A stretch of 64,000 nt of DNA, from positions 62,001 to 126,000 of the forward strand of contig NZ_JANQCD010000011.1 of assembly GCF_026672275.1 (NCBI RefSeq). Direction: 5' to 3'. This DNA comes from Marinifilum sp. D737. GTDB lineage: Bacteria; Bacteroidota; Bacteroidia; Bacteroidales; Marinifilaceae. The notes under the pieces were generated by a model, which did no database searches, was not told the origin of the DNA, and was given only the letters and a program-made list of their open reading frames with translations. Shown here piece by piece: positions 45,021 to 54,805 of the stretch. The translations under genes were made by a program, and so were the position numbers. Each line of letters opens with the position of its first letter. Position 1 is the first letter of the stretch.

Positions 45021-45176
45021 TGTAATTCTTTGTGTATAAAAACACCTCTCGGTATTGTCCCCCCTTTTGTTACGTACACACGCTAAATCCTCACTGCCGA
45101 ACAAAACGAAGTTCGATAAAATCGATCCTTCCAAAAATGGAGTGGAAGCAATAAGAATAAAAACAGAAGAGTTTTC

Positions 45177-46298
45177 CTACTTCTTCTCAATCTTAATCTC
45201 GAATAGCTTCGGCCAGCGTTTACCGGTTACAAACATTCTTTGCGTAGCCTCATCCCAGGCAATACCATTTAGCACATCGTCGTTCTTATCAAGGTTAATT
45301 CTATCCTTTTTCTTTAGAATTGTTCCCAAGTGAATGCTACCTTCTACTCTACCCGTTTCAGGATTGATGATTACAATTCGCTCGGTCAACCAAACATTGG
45401 CATAAATTTTACCATTAATGTACTCCAGCTCGTTTAAGTTGGTAACTTCACCCTTGTTGTCGTACACCTCAATCGTGCGTTTCTTACCATAGTTGGTATC
45501 ATCAAGAACGGTAAGTGCGTTCGAGCCATCAGAAACTACCAATTCATTATTCATGGCAGTAATTCCCCATCCTTCGCCATTGGTAGTCTGTACTTCGAAG
45601 AAATCAATCTGTTCGAAAGTTTCAGGATCAACCACAAATGCTTTTCGTGCATGCCAGGTCAACTGAATAATTCTGTTTTTGCTGTAGGTAATTCCTTCAC
45701 CGAAATATTCCTGTTCCAAATTTTTAATGGATATGGCTTCACCATTTTCAAGGCGCACCTTTCTTAAAGATGATTCACCATGCTGACCTGTTCCTTCGTA
45801 TAAAAATCCATCATGAAAAAACAGTCCTTGGGTGTAAGCACGTCTGTCGTGAGGAAATGAGTTTACAATTTCGTAAGCGTAATCAGCAGGAGCTTGATTC
45901 GACTTTAAGTTGATGTAGGTGCTTAGCAAACCAACCGTTCCATTTTCATGATAAGCCATCAACTTCAAGTTGTGCTTGCCCATTTTATCTTTTGTTGGCG
46001 TCCACTTTAAATTCCAAGGTTTCGAAGTAATGGTTTTTACCAATTTGCCATCGCCCCACAATTGCAAGGAATCAATATCTCCAGCTTTTTTCTTGGGCTG
46101 AACCAAAATTTCAATCTCTTCGCCGTAAGCAAATACATCTCCTCTTTTAGGTGCTTTTAATCGCATGCTATTTACAAACTCGACGGTTTTAACAGCAGGA
46201 GCAACTTCCTTTTTCTCAGTTTCAGTTTTTGTAGCACCATTGTTACCACATCCCGATAAAATAAAAAATAGAGAAGAGAAGAGAATTTGAAATTTCAT
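45177..46298 (-). CDS. Glutaminyl-peptide cyclotransferase (plant-type) lipoprotein
   Basis: 373 residues from the ATG at 46296-46298, which yields a lipoprotein signal (MKFQILFSSLFFILSGCG). An upstream frame-open Met at 46391 falls in the cysS terminator region and is rejected. A small beta domain comes first (about 40-130), then the five-bladed propeller of Carica-type QC: FPHDRRAYTQGLFFHDGFLYEGTGQHGESSLRKV, split across blades 1-2, GEGITYSKNRIIQLTW, GEGWGI, VTNLNELEYINGKIYANVW and DVLNGIAWDEATQRMFVTGKRWP. It converts N-terminal Gln to pyroglutamate; in Bacteroidota this modifies many exported proteins. Confidence 0.9.
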   Translation of the reverse strand: MKFQILFSSLFFILSGCGNNGATKTETEKKEVAPAVKTVEFVNSMRLKAPKRGDVFAYGEEIEILVQPKKKAGDIDSLQLWGDGKLVKTITSKPWNLKWTPTKDKMGKHNLKLMAYHENGTVGLLSTYINLKSNQAPADYAYEIVNSFPHDRRAYTQGLFFHDGFLYEGTGQHGESSLRKVRLENGEAISIKNLEQEYFGEGITYSKNRIIQLTWHARKAFVVDPETFEQIDFFEVQTTNGEGWGITAMNNELVVSDGSNALTVLDDTNYGKKRTIEVYDNKGEVTNLNELEYINGKIYANVWLTERIVIINPETGRVEGSIHLGTILKKKDRINLDKNDDVLNGIAWDEATQRMFVTGKRWPKLFEIKIEKK

Positions 46299-46332
46299 TG
46301 TTGTATTTGGTTTAATGTTTGGTTTGATAAAA

Positions 46333-46366
46333 ATAAAAAAACTGTCCCGATTACTCAGGACAGTTT
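46333..46366 (-). terminator. cysS terminator
   Basis: Minus-strand stem AAACTGTCC/GGACAGTTT (46358-46366 with 46339-46347), 10-nt loop and T tract. It separates cysS from the cyclotransferase gene, which therefore needs its own promoter. Confidence 0.88.
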
Positions 46367-46372
46367 CAATTT

Positions 46373-47848
46373 TTATTTTGTGATTTCCCATTCAAAACCA
46401 TCTTTGGTGTCTTTCACCACGATGCCTAAATTGGTCAATTCATCTCGTATCTTATCGGCCGTAGCCCAATCTTTGTTCTTTTTGGCCTCGTTTCTGGTTT
46501 CAAGCAAAAAGGCAATTACTTTATCAAGCAATTCATTGTTGCCTCCATCATCCGATCCTTCTACCTGCAAACCTAAAACATCAAATACCAAAGTATTGTA
46601 TAATGTTTTCAGACTTTCCAAGTCTTCAGCAGTAATACTTTCCGTTCCTGCTGCCAAAGAGTTAATCATTTTCACACCATCAAACAGGTGAGCGATTAAA
46701 ATTGGGGTATTCAAGTCATCGTTCAATGCCTCGTAACATTTGGCTTTCAAATCAGCAACCTTAATACTTGAAGAAGCTGATGCCTGAATTTTATCTAATG
46801 TAGCAATTGCTGCCATCATTCTGTTGAATCCTTTCTCTGCTGCTCTCAATGCATCATTCGAGAAATCAAGCGGACTGCGATAATGTGCCTGCAACATAAA
46901 GAAACGAACGGTCATAGGACTGTAAGCCTGATCTAACACATCGTTTTCTCCCGAGAACATGTTCGAAAGTGTAATAAAGTTGCCCAAGGATTTACCCATT
47001 TTCTGACCATTAATGGTAATCATGTTGTTGTGCATCCAATATTTTACAGCTTCCTTTCCGTTTGCTCCGGTTGATTGCGCAATTTCACATTCGTGGTGAG
47101 GGAACTGCAAATCCAATCCACCCCCGTGAATATCGAACTGTTCACCTAAATATTTCTCTCCCATAGCAGTACACTCCAAGTGCCATCCTGGGAAACCATC
47201 ACTCCATTTCGATGGCCAACGCATGATGTGCTCAGGTGCAGCTTTCTTCCATAGTGCAAAGTCGAATGAGTTTTTCTTTTCACTCTGACCATCCAACTCA
47301 CGAGTATTTGAGATCAATTCCTCTATCTTACGGCCTGACAATTTTCCGTACTCATGTTTTTTACTGTAAGCTTCTACATCAAAATAGATAGAACCATTGC
47401 TTTCGTAAGCAAAACCATTGTCAAGTAATTTATCAATCACTTCCATTTGCTCAATGATATGACCCGATGCACGTGGCTCGATACTCGGCTTACGTACATT
47501 CAAATCGTCCATATCCTTGTGGTAACGATCGGTAAAATATTGAACAACTTCCATTGGTTCAAGCTGCTCTAAACGAGCTTTCTTAGCAATTTTATCTTCT
47601 CCCTCATCGGCATCATTCACCAAGTGACCAACATCTGTAATGTTACGAACGTAGCGAACTTTATACTCTAAATGAGTAAGATATCTAAAAAGTAAATCGA
47701 AAGTAATGGCCGGACGCGCATGACCTAAATGAGCATCTCCATAAACTGTAGGACCACAAACATACAAACCAACAAATGGTGCGTTAAGAGGTTCGAACAA
47801 TTCTTTATTTCGCTTTAGTGTATTATAAATGAACAACTTGTTTTCCAT
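46373..47848 (-). CDS. cysS: Cysteinyl-tRNA synthetase
   Basis: 491 residues, normal length. Class I motifs: [20 protein letters not shown] (HIGH as HLGH, with the zinc Cys before it), [18 protein letters not shown] with [11 protein letters not shown] (zinc ligands Cys/His) and [12 protein letters not shown] (KMSKS in the KMGKS form). It attaches cysteine to tRNA-Cys. It stands alone on the minus strand, divergent from the RNase R gene, with a terminator directly after the stop. Confidence 0.98.
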   Translation of the reverse strand: MENKLFIYNTLKRNKELFEPLNAPFVGLYVCGPTVYGDAHLGHARPAITFDLLFRYLTHLEYKVRYVRNITDVGHLVNDADEGEDKIAKKARLEQLEPMEVVQYFTDRYHKDMDDLNVRKPSIEPRASGHIIEQMEVIDKLLDNGFAYESNGSIYFDVEAYSKKHEYGKLSGRKIEELISNTRELDGQSEKKNSFDFALWKKAAPEHIMRWPSKWSDGFPGWHLECTAMGEKYLGEQFDIHGGGLDLQFPHHECEIAQSTGANGKEAVKYWMHNNMITINGQKMGKSLGNFITLSNMFSGENDVLDQAYSPMTVRFFMLQAHYRSPLDFSNDALRAAEKGFNRMMAAIATLDKIQASASSSIKVADLKAKCYEALNDDLNTPILIAHLFDGVKMINSLAAGTESITAEDLESLKTLYNTLVFDVLGLQVEGSDDGGNNELLDKVIAFLLETRNEAKKNKDWATADKIRDELTNLGIVVKDTKDGFEWEITK

Positions 47849-47983
47849 ATCCGTAATGTAATTCGAATTTTTGTTTGGGGCTGTAAAATTATAAAAAATT
47901 ATGGCTCTTGTGGCTTATTCTTGCCAATATCTTTAGAATCCTGATAGATAGCTAAGCATAGTTTAATAATTATTTTACCTAAG

Positions 47984-48017
47984 TTTTTGCTGAAATAGAT
48001 TTGTACTTCTATCTTTG
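47984..48017 (+). promoter_or_regulatory. Candidate promoter for the RNase R gene
   Basis: TTTTTG (47984-47989), 20 bp, then TATCTTTG (48010-48017), an exact Bacteroidota TAnnTTTG -7 box with a -33 box at a suitable distance. It implies a leader of roughly 260 nt before the gene at 48287. Confidence 0.5.
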
Positions 48018-48286
48018 TCACAGCAATACCGCACTTGAACATCTTGTTTGGTAGTAATTTCGACAAGATTGATAATTCCGGATTTACCTCTCGAACGGAA
48101 TTTTATCAGAACTCAACAAAACGTACTACAAATATGATTTTTAGTACAATTCTGCATTTGTATTTTATGCAGATAATAAAAAGTAAAAGAGAAGTAATGA
48201 GTTCAATACCCATTTTTAAGATTATTATCACTACATTAATAATTGGGTAAAAGCTCACAAAATCTTATGGCTAAGATTTAAAAAAT
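48018..48286 (+). other. Long leader region of the RNase R gene
   Basis: About 270 bp between the candidate promoter and the start codon. It contains a 71-codon frame opening with TTG (48035-48250), which I judge a chance ORF. No known RNA motif recognised. Confidence 0.4.
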
Positions 48287-50440
48287 ATGACTAGAAAAAA
48301 AAGAAAACAATCAGGTCAAAGATATAATCGCAAAAGCTTAGAAAATCTAATTGTAGGGATTTTCAGCAACAATCCTGAGAAAACATTTAACTACAAGCAA
48401 GTTTCCAGACAACTGGAAATAAAAGAAATGGGAGTGAAACAATTGGTAGTAGGCATTCTGTATGACCTTATCGATCTTGATTTCCTTCACGAAGTTTCAA
48501 CTGGAAAGTTTAAACTAAAATCAAAAATTGGTCACATCACCGGAACTGTGGATATGACCGCAAGAGGCGCTGCCTTTATTGTTTCTGATGATTTGGAAGA
48601 AGACGTTTTTGTATCGCAGGCCAATTTGAATCGTGCACTTCATGGCGATGTGGTTAAAGTATACCTATACGCCAGAAGAAAAAGCAAGCAACCTGAAGGC
48701 GAAGTGGTGGAAATCGTAAAAAGAAAGAAAACCACTTTTGTGGGAATCATCGAAATTTCGAAGAATTATGCATTCCTGATTTCCGATAGCAGGCAAATGC
48801 CTTACGATATCTTTTTACCACTTACCAAGCTAAATGGAGCAAAAGATGGTGAAAAGGCGATTGTACAAATTACCGAATGGCCGAAAAAATCGAAAAACCC
48901 GGTTGGACAGGTGGTAAATGTTCTTGGTAAACCAGGTGAAAATGATACGGAAATGCATGCAATTTTGGCTGAGTACGATTTGCCTTACCAGTTTCCTGAG
49001 AAAGTAAACGAAGCAGCCGAACTGATTTCCGATAAGATTACAGAGGAAGAAATTGCCTTGCGAAGAGATTTTAGAGAGATTACTACTTTCACCATTGATC
49101 CACATGATGCCAAAGACTTTGATGATGCATTATCATTAAGAAAATTGGAGAATGGCAACTGGGAAGTAGGGGTTCACATTGCTGATGTTACCCACTATGT
49201 GAAGAAAGGAAGCATTATTGAGAAGGAAGCATTCGATAGAGCAACTTCGGTGTATTTGGTTGACCGAGTAGTACCAATGTTGCCTGAACGACTTTCCAAT
49301 GGTGTTTGTTCTCTACGACCAAATGAAGAAAAACTAACCTTCTCTGCTGTTTTTGAAATGAACGACAAAGCAGAGGTATTGGATACCTGGATTGGTAGAA
49401 CCGTGATCAATTCGGACAGAAGGTTTACTTACGAAGAAGCACAGCAAGTAATCGAAACAGGAGAAGGTGATTTTAAAGAAGAGGTTCTTTGTTTGGATCG
49501 ATTGGCAAAAGTTCTTCGCGAGAAACGTTTCAAAAAAGGAGCTATCGACTTTGATCGATACGAAGTGAAATTCGATATTGATGAGAAAGGAAAACCTACA
49601 CGTGTATTCTTTAAAGAATCGAAAGATTCTAACAAACTGATTGAGGAGTTCATGTTATTGGCGAATAAAAAGGTTGCCGAATCGGTAGGAAGAGTAGCTA
49701 AAGGTATAAAAGCAAAAACTTTTGTATACCGAACTCACGACCAGCCAAATCCTGATAAGTTGAATTCGTTCAACCAATTCATTCGCAAGTTTGGCTATGG
49801 AATCAAAACTGCCAATGCAAAAGCGATTTCAACATCGATGAACAATTTGCTGCATAGTGTAAAGGGTGAAAACATTCAGAATTTGGTAGAAACTTTGGCA
49901 ATCCGATCAATGGCAAAAGCTGAATATTCTACTGTGAATATTGGTCACTACGGTTTGCATTTCGATCATTATTCTCATTTTACTTCACCAATTCGTCGTT
50001 ATCCTGATATGATGGCACATCGCCTATTGGAAAAATATGCGAATGGTAGCAAATCAGTAAACGCCGACAAGTACGAAGAATTCTGTCAGCACTGTAGCGA
50101 AATGGAACAAAAGGCTGCAAATGCCGAACGTTCTTCCATCAAGTACAAGCAGGTTGAATTCATGCAAGATCACCTGGGACAAGAATTCGAAGGAACCATT
50201 TCTGGTGTTACCGAATGGGGGTTCTATGTAGAAATTGATGAAAACAAATGTGAAGGCATGGTTTCTATCCGAGAGTTGGAGGATGATTTCTATGAATTCG
50301 ACGAAGACAACTACTGTATTGTTGGTCGTCATCATCGAAAGATTTATCAATTGGGAGATAAGATTAACATACGCGTTGCCAAGGCCAATCTGGTAGCAAA
50401 ACAACTGGATTTTGTTCTGGCAGACAAGGCAGAATTTTAA
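48287..50440 (+). CDS. rnr: Ribonuclease R
   Basis: 717 residues. It is a 3'-to-5' processive exoribonuclease for structured RNA. Order: an N-terminal winged-helix-like region (ENLIVGIFSNNPEKTFNYKQ), cold-shock domains (GTVDMTARGAAFIVSDDLEEDVFV), the RNB catalytic domain (FTIDPHDAKDFDDALSLRK, the Asp cluster at about residue 270; VGVHIADVTHYV; RVVPMLPERLSNGVCSL; HYTSPIRRYPD-type HFTSPIRRYPDMMAHRLL), and a C-terminal S1 domain (EFEGTISGVTEWGFYVEIDE). It is monocistronic with a terminator. Confidence 0.97.
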   Translation: MTRKKRKQSGQRYNRKSLENLIVGIFSNNPEKTFNYKQVSRQLEIKEMGVKQLVVGILYDLIDLDFLHEVSTGKFKLKSKIGHITGTVDMTARGAAFIVSDDLEEDVFVSQANLNRALHGDVVKVYLYARRKSKQPEGEVVEIVKRKKTTFVGIIEISKNYAFLISDSRQMPYDIFLPLTKLNGAKDGEKAIVQITEWPKKSKNPVGQVVNVLGKPGENDTEMHAILAEYDLPYQFPEKVNEAAELISDKITEEEIALRRDFREITTFTIDPHDAKDFDDALSLRKLENGNWEVGVHIADVTHYVKKGSIIEKEAFDRATSVYLVDRVVPMLPERLSNGVCSLRPNEEKLTFSAVFEMNDKAEVLDTWIGRTVINSDRRFTYEEAQQVIETGEGDFKEEVLCLDRLAKVLREKRFKKGAIDFDRYEVKFDIDEKGKPTRVFFKESKDSNKLIEEFMLLANKKVAESVGRVAKGIKAKTFVYRTHDQPNPDKLNSFNQFIRKFGYGIKTANAKAISTSMNNLLHSVKGENIQNLVETLAIRSMAKAEYSTVNIGHYGLHFDHYSHFTSPIRRYPDMMAHRLLEKYANGSKSVNADKYEEFCQHCSEMEQKAANAERSSIKYKQVEFMQDHLGQEFEGTISGVTEWGFYVEIDENKCEGMVSIRELEDDFYEFDEDNYCIVGRHHRKIYQLGDKINIRVAKANLVAKQLDFVLADKAEF

Positions 50441-50473
50441 AAGGAAAGTTAATATCTTAATAAATCATAAAAG

Positions 50474-50505
50474 AAAGCTCGGGATTTCATACATCCGAGC
50501 TTTTT
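50474..50505 (+). terminator. RNase R gene terminator
   Basis: A 9-bp stem AAAGCTCGG/CCGAGCTTT (50474-50482 with 50495-50503) with a 12-nt loop and T tract. Confidence 0.88.
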
Positions 50506-50594
50506 GTGTAATTTTGGTTGTAGTCCTTAATATTTTATGCTACCATAAAAGCTACACTGATTAAAATCTGATAAACAAAACACTACAATTCCGC

Positions 50595-51947
50595 ATGAAG
50601 AGAATACTAATTATAGACGATGATGCTACCATATGCCTGATGCTTCAGGGATTGCTTAAACGTAAAGGATTTGATGCCGACACAGTTTTCTCAGCAGGCG
50701 AAGCCATTAAAAAACTAGAAAATGAAACTTTTGATCTGGTTTTAAGTGATTTTCGATTGCCTGATTTTGATGGATTGGAACTTTTGCAGAAAATAAAAGC
50801 CATGCATCCATCGGTTCCTGTAATTATCATGACTTCTTACGCGGATATCCGCACGGCTGTGAGTGCCATAAAAATGGGAGCATTCGAGTATGTTACCAAA
50901 CCTTTAAATCCTGATGAGATATTATTACTGATCAACTCAGCATTGGAAAAAGTTCAGGAAAAACAGGAGGAACCTAAGAAGAAGGAAAAAAAGAAAAAAC
51001 CAACTGTTGATTTCGTTCGTGGCGAAAGTTCAAGTTCTCTTCAAATCGATCAGTACATTCGCTTGGTAGCTCCTACCGATATGTCGGTAATTATAGAAGG
51101 TGAAAGTGGAACTGGGAAAGAGATTGCAGCCAGAAGAATTCATGCTGAAAGTAACAGAAAAGGAAAAACTTTTGTAGCTGTAGATTGTGGCGCACTATCA
51201 ACCGATTTGGCTGGAAGTGAGTTGTTTGGTCATGTAAAAGGATCGTTTACAGGAGCAATTACCGATAAGGAAGGACAGTTTGAAGCAGCCAAAGGTGGTA
51301 CCCTTTTTCTGGATGAAATCGGAAATCTGTCATATGAAATTCAGGTAAAATTACTTCGTGCACTGCAGGAAAGAAAAGTTCGCAGAATAGGTAGCAATAA
51401 AGACATTGAAGTAGATGTAAGAATTGTTGTTGCCACCAATGAAGATTTGGCTTTATCGGTAAACAAAGGCGATTTTAGAGAAGATTTGTATCACAGGTTA
51501 AACGAGTTTAAAATTACGGTTCCTGCACTGAGAAATCGTGATGAAGACATTGTATTGTTTGCCAACTACTTTTTGGATTTATCGAATAATGAGCTCAACA
51601 AGGAGGTTGACAAGTTCTCTGATGAAGTTTTAGAAAAATTCAGAACGTATTCATGGCCAGGGAATCTGCGTGAACTTCGCAATGTAGTACGTCGATCAGT
51701 TTTATTGAGTCAGGGAGATCAGGTTGAAATCATCAGCTTGCCTACCGAAATTTTAAACGATCAACAAAAAAATGATATCGTTATTGAAGGATCGAATTTG
51801 AAATTGATTCAGGCTGCAAACGAAAAAGAATTGATTATTTCGACTTTGCGCAAAGTTAATTTCAACAAATCAAAAGCTGCTCGTTTATTAAATATCGATA
51901 GAAAAACACTTTATAATAAGATTAAACAGTACGGGATTGAGGTATAA
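50595..51947 (+). CDS. Sigma-54-dependent response regulator (NtrC family)
   Basis: 450 residues in three domains. Receiver (1-120): LIIDDDAT, Asp52 in VLSDFRLPDFDG, MTSYAD, VTKPLNPDE. AAA+ sigma-54 interaction domain (~140-370): Walker A GESGTGKEIAARRIH, sigma-54 contact loop GSFTGA, Walker B GGTLFLDEIGNLS, arginine-finger region EDLYHRLNEFKITVPALRNR. C-terminal Fis-type HTH (NFNKSKAARLLNIDRKTLYNKIKQY). It activates sigma-54 promoters after phosphorylation. It is convergent, one base apart, with a hybrid histidine kinase that may be its partner. Confidence 0.96.
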   Translation: MKRILIIDDDATICLMLQGLLKRKGFDADTVFSAGEAIKKLENETFDLVLSDFRLPDFDGLELLQKIKAMHPSVPVIIMTSYADIRTAVSAIKMGAFEYVTKPLNPDEILLLINSALEKVQEKQEEPKKKEKKKKPTVDFVRGESSSSLQIDQYIRLVAPTDMSVIIEGESGTGKEIAARRIHAESNRKGKTFVAVDCGALSTDLAGSELFGHVKGSFTGAITDKEGQFEAAKGGTLFLDEIGNLSYEIQVKLLRALQERKVRRIGSNKDIEVDVRIVVATNEDLALSVNKGDFREDLYHRLNEFKITVPALRNRDEDIVLFANYFLDLSNNELNKEVDKFSDEVLEKFRTYSWPGNLRELRNVVRRSVLLSQGDQVEIISLPTEILNDQQKNDIVIEGSNLKLIQAANEKELIISTLRKVNFNKSKAARLLNIDRKTLYNKIKQYGIEV

Positions 51948-51948
51948 A

Positions 51949-54486
51949 TCATACTACCATTTCATCTGTGATTGATGAAATTACAATTTGAGAGTTTTGC
52001 TCTACCTCCTCAACCAACTCATTGATATAATCCGGAGATTCAACAACTTCGGATTTTTTATGCAATAAATCTTCCAATTCCTTAAGCAATGGCGCAACGC
52101 TCACCACTTTTAACTGATTAAAGGAGCTCAACATTTTATGCGCAATGGATCCTATTTCCAAGTAATTTTTTTCATCAGCTGCTTCACGAAGGGCTTTTAA
52201 ATTTTCCTTTGCTGAATCTATAAACTGATTTAAAATTTGATTAATTAATTCAGGATCATCTGATGTAAACTGCTTAATTTGAGAAAGGTCGAACAGAGGT
52301 TCATCTTCAATCGCAGAGATATCAATGTCATTAATCTTTGTCTTTGCTTCGTACTCTCCCAATAAAAGTTCGCTTATCATCGAACGCAAAAGTTCCTCAT
52401 CAAAAGGTTTTACCAAGCATTCGGTCATTCCAGATGAAATGTATTGTTTTAAATCAGATTCCAACACATTTGCTGTAAGCGCCACAATTGGAATATCCTT
52501 ATAGCTACTATTTAGTTCTCTCACTTTTCTACAAAGTTCTATCCCTCCCATTTTAGGCATATGAATATCTGTCAGAATCATATCGTAATGGTTCTTCTGA
52601 ATCAAATTCCAGGCTTTCTCACCATTGTCAACAAATTCTGCTTTTAAATTCCATGTGTTAAAAATGGTTTGCAGCAATAGCAAACTGTAATCATCATCAT
52701 CGGCAATCAAGAAATGTTTATCCTTAAGCTCTTCAGAAATCGATATTTTCTGTTTGGTAATTGTTTCCTCTTCTGATTTTATAGCCTCTTTTAATGGCAA
52801 TCTTAATGTAAAAGTTGATCCTTTCTCCAATTCACTGTCAACAAATAAATCTCCCCCCAATAAAACAGCCAATCGTCTACTAATTGCTAACCCCAAACCT
52901 GTTCCACCATATTTTCTTGCCGAAAAAGAATCAGCCTGACTAAAATCTTCGAATATACTTTCCTGCTTGTCTTCAGCAATTCCAATTCCAGTATCTTCAA
53001 CATCAACCTCAAACAAAAAAGAATCACCTTCAGATATTACGGATGCTCTTATCATCACTTGTCCTTCCTCTGTAAATTTTATCGCGTTCGAACCTAAATT
53101 CAAAAGAATTTGCTTGATACGGAATGGATCACTCAACAAGCGAATGTTATTTTCTCCGGTATATTCAATTTCGAAATCAAGATTCTTGTTAGTGGCATTA
53201 ACTTTCAAAAGGTCATATACCTCATACACCAAAGCCTGAGGATTAAAATTGATACTTTCCACATGTAGTTTGCCAGCCTCTATTTTAGAAAGGTCAAGTA
53301 TTTCATTTACCAATCCAAGCAAATGTTTGGATGAACTCTTCAAAACACTTACAAAATTCTTTTGCTTCTTTTCCAAATTGGTTTTATTCAACTGATTGGT
53401 AAAACCAATAATAGCATTCAAAGGAGTTCTAATTTCATGACTCATGGTTGCCAGAAAATCTTCCTTCACCTTCGCCAATTTTTCAGCTTTTCCTTTGGCA
53501 ATAATTAACTCAGAACGATAATAATTACTCTTAGATATATCGGTTAGAATAAAAATGATGAACAAAACACCTAAGACCAATCCAACAATAATGATAATAG
53601 AGATAATCGAAATGGTATTGCTTGCAATTTGTTTTGCCTTATCGGATTCTTTCTGTAGTTGATTAAATCGTTCGGATTCCAACTGCCTTAACAGCAATTT
53701 AATTTTATCCCAAATAATTGTATTTTCTTCTACCAGGCGAAGTTCCTCTCTGTATACAATCTCTCTATTTAGTTTTTCTATTTCCTGAGCTCTTTCCAAC
53801 TGATCCTGTAAGCTCATCAACAAACTATCTGACTGAGGCAAATAACTTGTATCCACCTGCACTTCGGTTCGTTGTATCACGGTTTCTAAAGTATCTACCT
53901 TTTCTTTTTTCCCCAATAATCGATTAAAGAAATTGTTTTTCTTGGGTTTTACCTTTTTAGCTGTTTTTACTGTATCTAGAATGGTAGTTTTAGTTGTTGT
54001 AGTTTTAATTTGTGTTTTTGCTGAATCGGTAGCCTCACTCAATTGCCTCATTGCATTTTGCGACAGGTTCACACGCTCTTTAGACTGTTTCAACTTCACA
54101 AATTTTTCCAATTTTTCAGCTCTTTCCTCCAATAAATAATTCATTGAGTCAATCAATACAATCGCTCTTCCTGAATCCGGACTAAATTTTCTTAACGAAT
54201 CCAAATCATTCTGAATTTCAATAATATTCTCGTAAAAATTAGCCAGGAATTTTTCCTCCCTGGTTAAAGAATACACTCTGATCTTATTTTCTGCCTCAGA
54301 TAAATTGGTAAGCACCCGATTCATTCTGGTAATTTCAGCATCGGGTTTTGATAGTATGGCAACTGAATGGAGCAATTTGTTATATGCTCTGTTTGCGATA
54401 AATAAGGAAGCCACAATGGCCAGGAATACTAAAATGTATCCCAGAACAACTTTTATTTTAATGTTACTTCGTTTCTCCGGACTCAT
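51949..54486 (-). CDS. Hybrid histidine kinase with receiver and Hpt domains
   Basis: 845 residues. A first membrane helix (about 11-31) precedes a long periplasmic helical sensor region (to ~285, with the Lys/Thr-rich linker KTTTTKTTIL...KKEK) and a second helix (about 292-316, IIIIVGLVLGVLFIIFIL). Cytoplasmic parts: HisKA with His350 (FLATMSHEIRTPLNAIIG), HATPase_c (NLGSNAIKFTEEG, DTGIGIAEDKQESIF, GGTGLGLAISRRLA), a receiver (LIADDDDYSLLL, MILTDIHMPKMGG) and an Hpt-like domain (IGSIAHKMLSSFNQLKV). The periplasmic sensor lacks a known domain. It is oriented toward the sigma-54 regulator gene. Confidence 0.95.
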   Translation of the reverse strand: MSPEKRSNIKIKVVLGYILVFLAIVASLFIANRAYNKLLHSVAILSKPDAEITRMNRVLTNLSEAENKIRVYSLTREEKFLANFYENIIEIQNDLDSLRKFSPDSGRAIVLIDSMNYLLEERAEKLEKFVKLKQSKERVNLSQNAMRQLSEATDSAKTQIKTTTTKTTILDTVKTAKKVKPKKNNFFNRLLGKKEKVDTLETVIQRTEVQVDTSYLPQSDSLLMSLQDQLERAQEIEKLNREIVYREELRLVEENTIIWDKIKLLLRQLESERFNQLQKESDKAKQIASNTISIISIIIIVGLVLGVLFIIFILTDISKSNYYRSELIIAKGKAEKLAKVKEDFLATMSHEIRTPLNAIIGFTNQLNKTNLEKKQKNFVSVLKSSSKHLLGLVNEILDLSKIEAGKLHVESINFNPQALVYEVYDLLKVNATNKNLDFEIEYTGENNIRLLSDPFRIKQILLNLGSNAIKFTEEGQVMIRASVISEGDSFLFEVDVEDTGIGIAEDKQESIFEDFSQADSFSARKYGGTGLGLAISRRLAVLLGGDLFVDSELEKGSTFTLRLPLKEAIKSEEETITKQKISISEELKDKHFLIADDDDYSLLLLQTIFNTWNLKAEFVDNGEKAWNLIQKNHYDMILTDIHMPKMGGIELCRKVRELNSSYKDIPIVALTANVLESDLKQYISSGMTECLVKPFDEELLRSMISELLLGEYEAKTKINDIDISAIEDEPLFDLSQIKQFTSDDPELINQILNQFIDSAKENLKALREAADEKNYLEIGSIAHKMLSSFNQLKVVSVAPLLKELEDLLHKKSEVVESPDYINELVEEVEQNSQIVISSITDEMVV

Positions 54487-54805
54487 AGGTTTGCTTTCTT
54501 AATTTACCTCAACCTAGTAAAGTTAAAAAAGATTTTTCTAAGTAAAACTGATTGTGTAGAACAATCCAACTGTTTCCACACATGTGGAATATTTACACGA
54601 AAAGTGTGGAATAATTCCCCAATACAATTACCCAAGTTACTTACTTAATAAAAAAAACAATATCAACATCACAATTCAAGCACACTGGTTTAATGAGACT
54701 TACAACCGAAAGTTTGTTTTTTATTAAACTTTTGTCCATTTCGGCACGATATTCACATATGTAGTATGAATACATTGCGAAACCTAATCTCTAAAATATA
54801 TTTAT
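54487..54805. other. Divergent intergenic region with TGTGGAA sites
   Basis: 319 bp between the kinase gene (minus) and the coiled-coil lipoprotein gene (plus). It carries an inverted repeat TTCCACA-CA-TGTGGAA (54574-54589) and another TGTGGAA at 54605-54611, 22 bp downstream of the first. The segment CGGCACG at 54742-54748 resembles half of a sigma-54 site but lacks the -12 GC. Confidence 0.5.
54574..54611. promoter_or_regulatory. Operator-like TTCCACA/TGTGGAA sites
   Basis: The inverted repeat TTCCACA-N2-TGTGGAA (54574-54589) and an extra direct TGTGGAA half-site (54605-54611), 22 bp from the first TGTGGAA start to the second, resemble binding sites for a dimeric regulator spaced by about two helical turns. 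The binding protein is unknown. Confidence 0.45.

Noticed and set aside
48035-48250. 71-codon ORF with TTG start before RNase R
   Set aside because: Composition is unlike a protein of this genome, it starts with TTG, and it lies in the predicted leader. No family resemblance.
54742-54758. Sigma-54-like promoter (CGGCACG...TTCAC) before the coiled-coil lipoprotein gene
   Set aside because: The -24 half is close to consensus, but the near-invariant GC at -12 reads AC, so it should not work as a sigma-54 site.
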